Both the position numbers and the translations under genes were made by a program. A stretch of DNA of 9,962 nucleotides, taken from NCBI GenBank assembly GCA_049299915.1, contig JBAQYG010000014.1:1-9962 (forward strand), given 5' to 3'. The notes beneath the pieces were generated by a model. That model did not search any database. It saw nothing but the letters and a program-made list of their open reading frames with translations, and was not told where the DNA came from. The DNA comes from JAVHQB01 sp049299915. GTDB taxonomy: Bacteria > Patescibacteriota > Minisyncoccia > UBA6257 > JAVHQB01. This document shows, in pieces, positions 1 through 5,570 of the stretch (its first letter is position 1; every line of letters begins with the position of its first letter).

Positions 1-435
1 TACCTAACCAAGCTTTCCCTAGCTCGATTAAAAACTATTAACTTAAGCCAATTAGAAAAATTGGTATATTTACCCCTGAATGAAAATATCTTTGCGCTTA
101 TAGGAGCTGCTGTTCAAGGAGATAAAAGTAAGGCTCAATACATGCTACAGCAAGAAATAGATAGTGGGGCTCACCCTCTTTATATTCTCACGATGCTAGT
201 TTATGGTTTTAGAAGTCTTTTAATTATTCAATCTGTTCTTCAATCTGGTAAAGATGCCTATAGCGAAAGTGGCCTAGCTCCTTTTACAGTTAGGGCCAAT
301 ATTAATACTGCTCGAAAATTGAACCAGACAAAACTTAAAAATATCTATAATCGTTTAGCTAAAATAGATGGCATTTTAAAAAGAGGTCAAATAGACCCCT
401 CTTTAGCGTTAATGATGTTTATTCAAAGCCTTTAA
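1..435 (+). CDS. holA: DNA polymerase III subunit delta, C-terminal part (5' truncated by window)
   Basis: The frame is open from base 1, so the gene starts upstream; the last 144 residues are seen. Delta is the clamp-loader subunit that opens the sliding clamp. The visible part fits the helical C-terminal collar domain: a segment like 'ENIFALIGAAVQGDKSKA', then 'HPLYILTMLVYGFRSLL', then a helical tail ending in 'DPSLALMMFIQSL', the usual closing pattern of HolA (an acidic-P-x-LALE/M-L segment). A TTG at 61 is in frame but is not a likely start, because family-like sequence continues upstream of it. The gene converges on rpsT and the two stop regions overlap by 4 bp; holA next to rpsT is a recurring arrangement in bacteria such as Bacillus, which supports both calls. 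The ATPase-like N-terminal domains are outside the window. Identification rests on sequence pattern and context. Confidence 0.85.
   Translation, partial: YLTKLSLARLKTINLSQLEKLVYLPLNENIFALIGAAVQGDKSKAQYMLQQEIDSGAHPLYILTMLVYGFRSLLIIQSVLQSGKDAYSESGLAPFTVRANINTARKLNQTKLKNIYNRLAKIDGILKRGQIDPSLALMMFIQSL
378..404 (-). terminator. Probable rpsT intrinsic terminator inside holA
   Basis: Read on the minus strand, a hairpin lies about 28 nt past the rpsT stop. AAAGAGG (404-398) pairs with CCTCTTT (386-380), two further pairs close a TATTT loop, and there is a 2-nt bulge. The 3' arm runs into five consecutive T on the minus strand (382-378). The T tract is short, so efficiency is uncertain. It lies wholly within the coding end of the convergent holA gene. 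Confidence 0.45.
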
Positions 436-710
436 GCCTTTTTAGTAGTTGAAGCAGCTTTGAGAATACGAGCATTTTTAGCCTTCAATCTAGCAGCTTT
501 ATTATCGTGGATGATATGGCTTTTGGCTAACTTATCCAAAGCCTTGTAAACGTTAGGTAAGATTTTGTGAGCCTCTTCATACTTACCAGCAGTAACGAGT
601 TTGATGTATTTTTTTTGTAAAGCATGCCAATTATCTTTCTTAGGGGCATTAGCTTTTTTCTTATTGCGGTTTTTAGCTATTTCTCTTTTAGCTGTTTTGG
701 TAATGGCCAT
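432..710 (-). CDS. rpsT: 30S ribosomal protein S20
   Basis: S20 is a primary 16S rRNA-binding protein of the small subunit. The 92-residue product matches the family in length and plan. It has a lysine-rich N-terminus starting MAITKTAKREIAKNRNKKK, a central helix with 'LVTAGKYEEAHKILPNVYKALDKLAKSH', and the conserved 'IHDNKAARLKAKNARIL' segment corresponding to the typical 'IHKNKAARLKSRL'. The ATG at 710 gives the usual MxITKxAK start; no Shine-Dalgarno is seen upstream. It is transcribed alone, convergent with holA (4-bp overlap of the 3' ends) and divergent from prs, with its own extended -10 promoter about 40 bp upstream. In some bacteria S20 represses its own translation; nothing here demonstrates that. 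Confidence 0.95.
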   Translation of the reverse strand: MAITKTAKREIAKNRNKKKANAPKKDNWHALQKKYIKLVTAGKYEEAHKILPNVYKALDKLAKSHIIHDNKAARLKAKNARILKAASTTKKA

Positions 711-749
711 ATAGTTTAGAAACTGTAAGTAAATTGATAAAACGTTGCT

Positions 750-778
750 ATTATTGCATTTTTAGCATTAAAAAGCAA
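750..778 (-). promoter_or_regulatory. Extended -10 sigma70-type promoter for rpsT
   Basis: On the minus strand TTGCTT (778-773) is followed after exactly 17 nt by AATAAT (755-750), directly preceded by TGC, an extended -10 element. The predicted start near 743 gives a 5' leader of about 33 nt before the rpsT ATG. The spacer also holds an imperfect dyad: TTGC, one extra A, TTTTT (754-763) against AAAAAGCAA (770-778), which could be an operator or chance in AT-rich DNA. Confidence 0.6.
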
Positions 779-795
779 ACAGGGTCATGGGAAAT

Positions 796-885
796 AAAAG
801 AGAGAATACCTCTAGAAACTTTTAATTTAAAAGATTACCTTATCTAAAACACAAGGAATCTATATAGACTGTAAGAGGTGTTTTT
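796..885 (+). promoter_or_regulatory. Possible structured 5' leader upstream of prs
   Basis: Several helices can be drawn by eye. A hairpin pairs 832-841 with 853-861, nine pairs with one bulged A. Its loop contains AAAACAC (846-852), complementary to GTGTTTT (878-884), which would make an H-type pseudoknot. In competition, 802-813 can pair with 874-885 over 12 bp including G-U pairs, enclosing the hairpin. The stretch 858-867 (TCTATATAGA) is itself a perfect palindrome. The region lies just before the only good Shine-Dalgarno in the window (GGGAGG, 896-901). Mutually exclusive pairings suggest a switch, but the region is AT-rich and chance pairing is likely. No known riboswitch class was recognised. 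Confidence 0.3.
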
Positions 886-893
886 GCTATCAT
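865..893 (+). promoter_or_regulatory. Candidate promoter just upstream of prs
   Basis: TAGACT (865-870) is separated by 17 nt from TATCAT (888-893), with TGC before the latter as an extended -10. A start near 900 would leave a leader of about 20 nt and would cut into the GGGAGG at 896-901. This promoter is therefore an alternative to transcription from further upstream through the structured leader, and the two models conflict. Confidence 0.3.
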
Positions 894-919
894 ATGGGAG
901 GCAGATAATAATTTACTTT

Positions 920-1807
920 ATGGCTCAAAATAAAACAGTGGTAATAGGAGAAAGTTTGGCTAAAAATATAGCCAAAATCTTGAAAATTAAATACGTGCCA
1001 GTTATTAATAGAACTTTCCCGGATAGTGAAGTCCAACCACGCTTAAAAAACACTGTTACCGCTTCAACGGCAATTGTAGTTATTCAAAAACTAGAGAATG
1101 AATCGATTAATGATTATCTTATAAGATTTTATTTGGTGGTTGCCAATATTAGGCCTCAAGTCAAAAAAATAGTAGCAGTCATGCCATATTTGCCCTATGC
1201 GAGACAGGACAAGGCTTTCCGTAAGGGGGAGCCATTGTCTTTCCAATTAATAGCCAACATGATTAGTAATAATGTAGATCAATTTGTTACGATTGATCCG
1301 CACGAACACAGATTGTTAGTAAAAAATGTTTTCAAAGTTTCTGTAAAAAATATATCGGCTTTTGCTATCCTAGGTAGCCAATTTAAAAATGAAGATTTAG
1401 TTATAGGACCCGACAAAGAATCTCGTCCGTTTGTTAATGAATTTACTAAAGAAAACCATTTACCAATTCTTGTTTTTGATAAAGTACGTAATATTAAAAC
1501 TGGTAAAGTAAATTTTAAATCAACCAATTTTAAAAAAGTGGTTGCCAATAAAAAGATAGTTTTGGTAGATGATGTTATTGCTAGTGGAAAAACTATATTA
1601 CAGCTTCAAGAAGAATTGAAAAAAAATGGAGCAAAATCAGTGAGTTTGGCTTTTGTTCATAATATGGCTAGTACAGATGTAGCAGCCAAAATGAAAAAAG
1701 TTGGGTTTAAAAAAATTCTTACTACAGATACCTTACCCTCAACTTTTCAACAAATAACTATAGCGCCCGTGATAGCTAATTTTTTAAAAGATTATTTAAA
1801 TAATTAA
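920..1807 (+). CDS. prs: Ribose-phosphate pyrophosphokinase (PRPP synthetase), archaeal-like
   Basis: The cytosolic enzyme transfers pyrophosphate from ATP to ribose 5-phosphate, giving PRPP for nucleotide, His and Trp synthesis. The 295 residues carry the family landmarks: FPDSE (33-37), PYLPYARQDK with RQD at 95-97 (ATP side), DPHEHR (126-131) with the catalytic-type His128, the K-x-R of the flexible loop (Lys188, Arg190), and the PRPP loop DDVIASGKT (217-225), which here has SGK where TGG is usual. The C-terminal TTDTLPS and IAPVIANFL segments and the short length look more like archaeal (class III) than classical bacterial enzymes. ATG 920 is chosen because homologous sequence begins there; an in-frame ATG at 878 would add 14 unrelated residues. 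GGGAGG at 896-901 is rather far (18 nt) from ATG 920, and the non-ATG codons ATA 908 and ATT 911 are better spaced. One base separates the stop from AMP phosphorylase, so coupled expression is likely. Confidence 0.93.
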   Translation: MAQNKTVVIGESLAKNIAKILKIKYVPVINRTFPDSEVQPRLKNTVTASTAIVVIQKLENESINDYLIRFYLVVANIRPQVKKIVAVMPYLPYARQDKAFRKGEPLSFQLIANMISNNVDQFVTIDPHEHRLLVKNVFKVSVKNISAFAILGSQFKNEDLVIGPDKESRPFVNEFTKENHLPILVFDKVRNIKTGKVNFKSTNFKKVVANKKIVLVDDVIASGKTILQLQEELKKNGAKSVSLAFVHNMASTDVAAKMKKVGFKKILTTDTLPSTFQQITIAPVIANFLKDYLNN

Positions 1808-1808
1808 A

Positions 1809-3305
1809 ATGGCAGAAAGATTTTTCGAATTAAAAGTAGTTCCTTTGGATATAGTCACCGGAAGAAATTGGATAGTGCTTATTAATGTAGAAGATGGTTT
1901 AAAATATGGTATCAGAGCTGGAGATGAAGTATCTTTACGTTGGGACAGTCGTCAAACAGAAGTAGCTGTTGATTTAACTACTAGTTTTGTAAAACCAGGT
2001 GAGATAGGGATATTAAAAGATATTTTGGAACACTATCATCTATCTTCCGGAGAGCAGCTTTCCCTTTCCTTGGCTCCTAAGCCAGAATCTTTAAAAGCTA
2101 TTAATAAAAAATTAAATGGAGGGAGACTGAGTGAAAAAGAAATTACTTCTATAGTAGAGGATACTATCAACTATAAACTTAGCGATTTAGAATTGGCCTA
2201 TTTTATTGCCTCATCTTTTCCAGAAAATAATTTTACAGGAGAAGAGGCTTATTTCCAGACAAAGGCCTTTGCTGAAACTGGAGAAATGTTTAAATTCGGG
2301 AAAGTAGTGGCAGATAAACATTCAATTGGTGGTCTCCCGGGGAATAAAATTACACCCATCATTGTTTCTATAGTGGCGAGCTATGGCATTACCATTCCTA
2401 AAACATCTTCACGGGCAATTACCAGTGAGGCTGGTACAGCTGATGCCTTAAGCGTAATTAGTCCTGTCGGTTTTAACAGGGAAGATATAGAAAAGATAGT
2501 AAAAGAGACAGGAGCCTGTTTAATTTGGGGAGGAGCCTTAAAAATAGCTCCCGCCGATGACCGTTTCATTACCGTTTTGAAACATTTAGGAACAGAGCCT
2601 CTCTCTAAAATGGTGGTCAGTATTATGGCTAAAAAAGTAGCCATGGGTGTTACTCATCTAGTAATTGATTTTCCTATGGGTGAAGGTACCAAAATAAAAG
2701 ATATGGCTACAGCCAAAAAAACCATAAACTTATTTAAATATATTGCTAAAAGATTTAACATAAAATTAAGAGTCATTATTCAAGATGCTCGCGGCCCCAT
2801 CGGTAAGGGCATAGGACCGGCTCTAGGTATCAGAGACGATATTGCTGTCCTAAACCAACTCCCTAATAGACCATTAGATCTAGAGGCTAAAGCCACTCTA
2901 TTAGCTGGAGCACTTTTAGAACTTACTGGTTATGCCAGAAGAGGTAAGGGGAAGCAATTAGCTCAAAAAGCTCTTCAGAATAAACAAGCCTTAGCTAAAT
3001 TTAAAAATATTATAGAAGCCCAAGGAGGAAATGTTCCTGATTACGACGAAGTAAAATTGGCTCCCTTAGTTTTTGAATATAAAGCGAAAATTAATGGCTT
3101 AATTAAACAAATGGATAATATCGCTGTTATTGAAATAGCTCGTATCTTAGGTGCCCCAGAAACATTAACTGCCGGTATTTATCTTAATAAGAGTCTGGGG
3201 GATTCATACCAAAAAGGAGAAACTCTTTTTACTCTTTATTCAGAGAGTGAGGCACGCTTAGAAATGGCTCAAGATTTTTTGATTGCTCACAATTTAATTA
3301 AATAA
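1809..3305 (+). CDS. AMP phosphorylase (thymidine phosphorylase superfamily)
   Basis: This enzyme phosphorolyses AMP (and other NMPs) to free base and ribose 1,5-bisphosphate, the first step of the archaeal/CPR nucleotide-degradation route. The 498-residue length matches AMP phosphorylases (about 500) rather than the about 435 of thymidine phosphorylases, owing to an extra N-terminal domain (about residues 1-85) that contains no phosphorylase motifs. The phosphate/nucleoside site is seen as DKHSIGGLPGNK (169-180) and KTSSRAITSEAGTAD (198-212), the AMP-phosphorylase form of the family signature; further on come IWGGALKIAPADD and the PMGEGTKIK loop. It starts 1 nt after prs with no Shine-Dalgarno, so translation is probably coupled, and is followed 16 nt later by a permease. 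The partner enzymes ribose-1,5-bisphosphate isomerase and RuBisCO are not in this window. The symbol deoA is sometimes used for the family but is left blank because the substrate differs. Confidence 0.92.
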   Translation: MAERFFELKVVPLDIVTGRNWIVLINVEDGLKYGIRAGDEVSLRWDSRQTEVAVDLTTSFVKPGEIGILKDILEHYHLSSGEQLSLSLAPKPESLKAINKKLNGGRLSEKEITSIVEDTINYKLSDLELAYFIASSFPENNFTGEEAYFQTKAFAETGEMFKFGKVVADKHSIGGLPGNKITPIIVSIVASYGITIPKTSSRAITSEAGTADALSVISPVGFNREDIEKIVKETGACLIWGGALKIAPADDRFITVLKHLGTEPLSKMVVSIMAKKVAMGVTHLVIDFPMGEGTKIKDMATAKKTINLFKYIAKRFNIKLRVIIQDARGPIGKGIGPALGIRDDIAVLNQLPNRPLDLEAKATLLAGALLELTGYARRGKGKQLAQKALQNKQALAKFKNIIEAQGGNVPDYDEVKLAPLVFEYKAKINGLIKQMDNIAVIEIARILGAPETLTAGIYLNKSLGDSYQKGETLFTLYSESEARLEMAQDFLIAHNLIK

Positions 3306-3321
3306 TTTTTTAAAGATTTTT

Positions 3322-4488
3322 ATGCGCAAAGGATTTTTTGAGGGAACAGCGATTCTAGTTGGTATGATCATAGGAGCTGGAGTTTTTACTCTTCCATATG
3401 TCAGTCTTAAATCTGGCGTAATACCAACCTTAATATTATTAGCTTTAGTGGGTATTCTGGTTACCTATATTCACCTCCTTTATGGCGAACTATCCTTAAG
3501 AACTGAAAAGTCATGTGGTTTACCAGGTTATGTTGGAATATATTTAGGGGATAGAGTGAAAAAATTCGTCCTTCTTACCACTCTTTTAACCTTCTCAATT
3601 TCTCTACTTATTTTGCTTCTTTTGGCTACTCAATTTTTAACAACCCTCTTGAACCAGATAGGTGTTACTAGCTTGGGCAGCCCATGGATATTTACCATTT
3701 TATGGTTAGTAATTTCCTTTATTACTCTTTATGATTCCCGTTTAGCAGTAAAGGCTAATTTCATTCTCTCTTTTATTCTAGTCGCCATCTTTATATTCAT
3801 TTCCTTAAAAAGCTTTCCAGTTATTCAAATGGCAAATATAGTGCCTACTCATTGGCTGGGATTTCTATTGCCCTATGGAGTTATATTCTATTCCATCAAT
3901 GGTTTAGCTGCAGTGCCAGAAAGTTTACAAACAGCTAGAATCAATAATCTTCCTCGTAAAAAATATAAACAAATAATTCTTTGGGGAACTCTTATACCAG
4001 TAATTATTTATGCGCTCTTTATAGTTAGTGTTGTTGGAATTAGTGGACTCTCTACAACTGAAACAGCAATTGGCGGACTAGTCGGTATTTTAGGTCCCAA
4101 GATAGTAATTCTCGGTGCAGTTTTAGGATTATTAGCCGTAGTCACTTCATATGTTTCTTTTGGAATGTATTTGAAACATCTATTTGTTAATGATCTGGGA
4201 TTTACTCGAGTCATCGCCCAAGCCTTGATTCTTCTGATGCCCTTCATTTTGTATTTTACTGGCTTAAATAATTTTTTACAGGCCATTGGATTTATGGGTG
4301 CTCTTCTAGGAGGTGCAGAAGGAATTTTAGTTTTAATATCGGCCTATAAAGCTAAAAAAATGGATAGTAATCGTGAACCAGAATATACTGTTCCATTACC
4401 AAAATGGCTGCTAATTGTTTTAATTATTGCCCTTTTAGGGGGAGCAACAATGGAAGTTGCCAAGGTTCTAAAGGGTGTGATAGGCTAA
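3322..4488 (+). CDS. Amino acid permease-like membrane protein (aromatic amino acid permease/AAAP type)
   Basis: An integral inner-membrane transporter of 388 residues with about 11 hydrophobic segments (roughly 7-27, 33-55, 82-110, 121-140, 142-163, 177-197, 217-242, 255-280, 290-310, 318-345, 362-384). The first helix carries GMIIGAGVFTLPY, the glycine-rich unwound-helix motif of the APC superfamily, in the form typical of Trp/Tyr-permease and AAAP members. The length (about 400) and the small basic loops fit. Substrate cannot be read from sequence; amino acids, perhaps aromatic, are the family expectation. It lies 16 nt after AMP phosphorylase in the same direction and probably shares its transcript, although a functional link to nucleotide salvage is not obvious. 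No Shine-Dalgarno is visible before ATG 3322. The C-terminus ends in a last helix after a charged loop around residues 345-358. Confidence 0.8.
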   Translation: MRKGFFEGTAILVGMIIGAGVFTLPYVSLKSGVIPTLILLALVGILVTYIHLLYGELSLRTEKSCGLPGYVGIYLGDRVKKFVLLTTLLTFSISLLILLLLATQFLTTLLNQIGVTSLGSPWIFTILWLVISFITLYDSRLAVKANFILSFILVAIFIFISLKSFPVIQMANIVPTHWLGFLLPYGVIFYSINGLAAVPESLQTARINNLPRKKYKQIILWGTLIPVIIYALFIVSVVGISGLSTTETAIGGLVGILGPKIVILGAVLGLLAVVTSYVSFGMYLKHLFVNDLGFTRVIAQALILLMPFILYFTGLNNFLQAIGFMGALLGGAEGILVLISAYKAKKMDSNREPEYTVPLPKWLLIVLIIALLGGATMEVAKVLKGVIG

Positions 4489-4544
4489 GAAAACTACGAG
4501 TTAAAATAGAAAAGCATAAAAAGAGAAAAATTAATGATTCTCTT

Positions 4545-4616
4545 GCCCCTATATTTCAATGGATAGAATATGGCCCTCCGAAGGCTACGATGGGAGTTCG
4601 ACTCTTCCTGGGGGCA
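4545..4616 (+). tRNA. tRNA-Arg (anticodon CCG)
   Basis: A complete cloverleaf can be drawn. Acceptor arms 4545-4551 and 4609-4615 form 7 bp with one T-G pair. The D arm is 4554-4569 with GG in an 8-nt loop, its first pair being a T-T mismatch. The anticodon stem is 4571-4575 with 4583-4587; loop 4576-4582 has CCG at 4578-4580. The variable region has 4 nt, the T stem is 4592-4596 with 4604-4608, and the loop is TTCGACT. Arginine identity elements are present: A at position 20, C35, and discriminator A (4616). CCA is not encoded (CAA follows). It reads CGG, a codon used for example at 2412 and 7192. It sits between the permease and smpB. Confidence 0.93.
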
Positions 4617-4676
4617 CAATATATTGCCAAAATGTTAAAACCTATTTAGTTATTAGCCAAAACAGAAAGAGTGAAA

Positions 4677-5141
4677 ATGTTACAAAATTCTTCAAAATTT
4701 ATGCTCCAGGATTTAGCTCTTAATAAGAGAGCTAGTTTTGACTACCAGATATTAGATGCAATAGAGGCAGGAATGGTTCTTACGGGAGGGGAAACTAAAT
4801 CAGCCAAACTGGGTCATATTCATTTAAATGGTTCATTTGTGGTTCCTCATGGTTCAGCACTCTATTTAATCAATTGTCTTATAGAGCCATATCAGGGGCA
4901 AGGAGTAGATAAGGAAGCTAAAACGAGGAGCATTAAATTACTTTTAAAAAAGAAGGAAACTGATTATTTAACCTCAAAAATAAAAGCCGGTGGCTTGACT
5001 TTAATACCCCTCAAAGTGTATAATAAGCGCGGTTTAGTCAAGGTAGAAGTCGCTCTTGCCAAAGGCAAAAAGCTTTATGACAAGAGGGAAACTATCAAAA
5101 AACGTGACGACCTAACACGTATCCGTAGGGGAGAAGATTAG
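4677..5141 (+). CDS. smpB: SsrA-binding protein SmpB
   Basis: SmpB binds the tRNA-like domain of tmRNA and brings it to stalled ribosomes, where its C-terminal tail occupies the empty mRNA channel. The 154-residue product shows the OB-fold core: 'LNKRASFDYQILDAIEAGMVLTGGETKS', 'GSALYLINCLIEPY', 'TRSIKLLLKKKE', and 'GLTLIPLKVYNKRGLVKVEVALAKGKK'. The hallmark 'LYDKRETIKKRD' and a basic tail ending RIRRGED follow. The start is ambiguous: ATG 4677 is chosen because AAAGAG lies 5 nt upstream; GTG 4671 would add two residues, and ATG 4701 would still leave the core intact. The ssrA gene begins 4 nt after its TAG, so the two are probably co-transcribed and the RNA cut out. The neighbouring partner gene makes the assignment firm. 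Confidence 0.96.
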   Translation: MLQNSSKFMLQDLALNKRASFDYQILDAIEAGMVLTGGETKSAKLGHIHLNGSFVVPHGSALYLINCLIEPYQGQGVDKEAKTRSIKLLLKKKETDYLTSKIKAGGLTLIPLKVYNKRGLVKVEVALAKGKKLYDKRETIKKRDDLTRIRRGED

Positions 5142-5239
5142 TTTTGGGGATGTTGGGTTTCGATAAAAAACGTTTTTAGCGATAAACGAATCGAGGATGC
5201 CAAATTACCTCGTAAATCATTTCGGCAAACACAATTGTC

Positions 5240-5272
5240 AACACTTTGGTTCCTGCCTACGCTTTAGCGTAG
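5240..5272 (+). other. tmRNA tag-peptide reading frame
   Basis: Reading from AAC 5240 to TAG 5270-5272 gives NTLVPAYALA, ten residues with a hydrophobic end of the YALA type recognised by tag-dependent proteases. The frame is fixed by this ending; the resume codon is not. AAC 5240 lies 13 nt after PK1, close to the usual spacing, and follows TTGTC, which resembles the TAGTC before the E. coli resume codon. GCA 5225 in the same frame would give a 15-residue tag (ANTIVNTLVPAYALA) but overlaps the PK1 stem. Confidence 0.75.
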
Positions 5273-5274
5273 GC
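5255..5274 (+). repeat. Perfect hairpin (P5) over the end of the tmRNA tag frame
   Basis: GCCTACGCT (5255-5263) and AGCGTAGGC (5266-5274) are perfectly complementary around a central TT. In RNA this would be about 8 bp with a UUUA loop. It covers the last five tag codons and the TAG stop, and corresponds to the P5 position of other tmRNAs. Confidence 0.8.
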
Positions 5275-5522
5275 TCACCTTTGACAAGGGGTAATAAGCT
5301 GATCTCTAATAGGCTTTTTATCTTTAAACTTTAGGGCACTTGAAGCTAGGGCTACCAGAATTCAAGTGAAAATAGGTAGCAAAAAGATAGCGCTTTAGCT
5401 CGGTTTAAGACTATCTTTCAACAACCGAGATACATTCGTAGTTTTATCGTTAGAAAATTTTTTAGACGCGAGTTCAACTCTCGCCATCTCCACTAAGTTT
5501 AGTAATTGAAAAACTAAGCTTT

Positions 5523-5544
5523 ACCTAATTTTTATTAGGTTTTT
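5523..5544 (+). terminator. Intrinsic terminator after ssrA
   Basis: ACCTAAT (5523-5529), loop TTTT, ATTAGGT (5534-5540), then TTTT. The stem is 7 bp and AT-rich, so it may be modest. An additional 8-bp hairpin (5495-5502 with 5514-5521, one G-T pair) lies between the tmRNA 3' end and this terminator and may be trimmed during 3' maturation. It separates the smpB-ssrA unit from infC. Confidence 0.65.
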
Positions 5545-5570
5545 AATTTCATTTTATTTAAATCATTATC

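Larger units (their letters stand above)
5146..5492 (+). ncRNA. ssrA: Transfer-messenger RNA (tmRNA)
   Basis: tmRNA acts as tRNA and mRNA to release stalled ribosomes and tag the nascent protein. The ends form a tRNA-like domain: GGGGATG (5146-5152) pairs with CATCTCC (5485-5491), followed by discriminator A. The T arm is GCGAG, loop TTCAACT, CTCGC (5468-5484). Helix P2 pairs 5177-5186 with 5443-5452. Pseudoknot PK1 uses CGAGG/CCTCG (5192-5196, 5208-5212) and 5199-5205 with 5219-5226. Two downstream pseudoknots are clear: 5337-5344/5361-5368 with 5351-5356/5375-5380, and 5383-5390/5411-5418 with 5399-5405/5423-5429. A fourth knot was not found by eye. It is a one-piece molecule of 347 nt without encoded CCA (CTA follows). 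It starts 4 nt after smpB with no clear promoter of its own, so 5' maturation from a joint transcript is inferred. Confidence 0.96.

Noticed and set aside
787..825. 12-codon frame in the prs leader (ATG 787 to TAA 823)
   Set aside because: AGGG is only 2 nt from the ATG. The peptide shows no run of regulatory codons, and such short frames are expected by chance.
894..908. Four-codon ATG frame covering the GGGAGG before prs
   Set aside because: Too short to judge. It could affect initiation, but nothing beyond coincidence supports it.
878..919. Upstream start of prs adding 14 residues
   Set aside because: The extra residues do not match the PRPP synthetase N-terminus, and the segment overlaps the candidate leader and promoter.
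1279..1548. Minus-strand frame of 89 codons inside prs
   Set aside because: It is antisense to a well-conserved gene, with no start signal and no recognisable product. The same applies to 2381-2644, 4008-4286, 7065-7247, 8844-9038 and 9092-9316.
4404..4649. 81-residue frame overlapping the permease end and the tRNA
   Set aside because: It overlaps the permease out of frame and then runs through the whole tRNA-Arg. The protein resembles nothing and its composition is odd.
5224..5338. Alternative tmRNA tag frame starting at GGC 5224
   Set aside because: It runs about 38 codons without a typical tag ending, while the neighbouring frame ends in YALA and a stop in the P5 hairpin.
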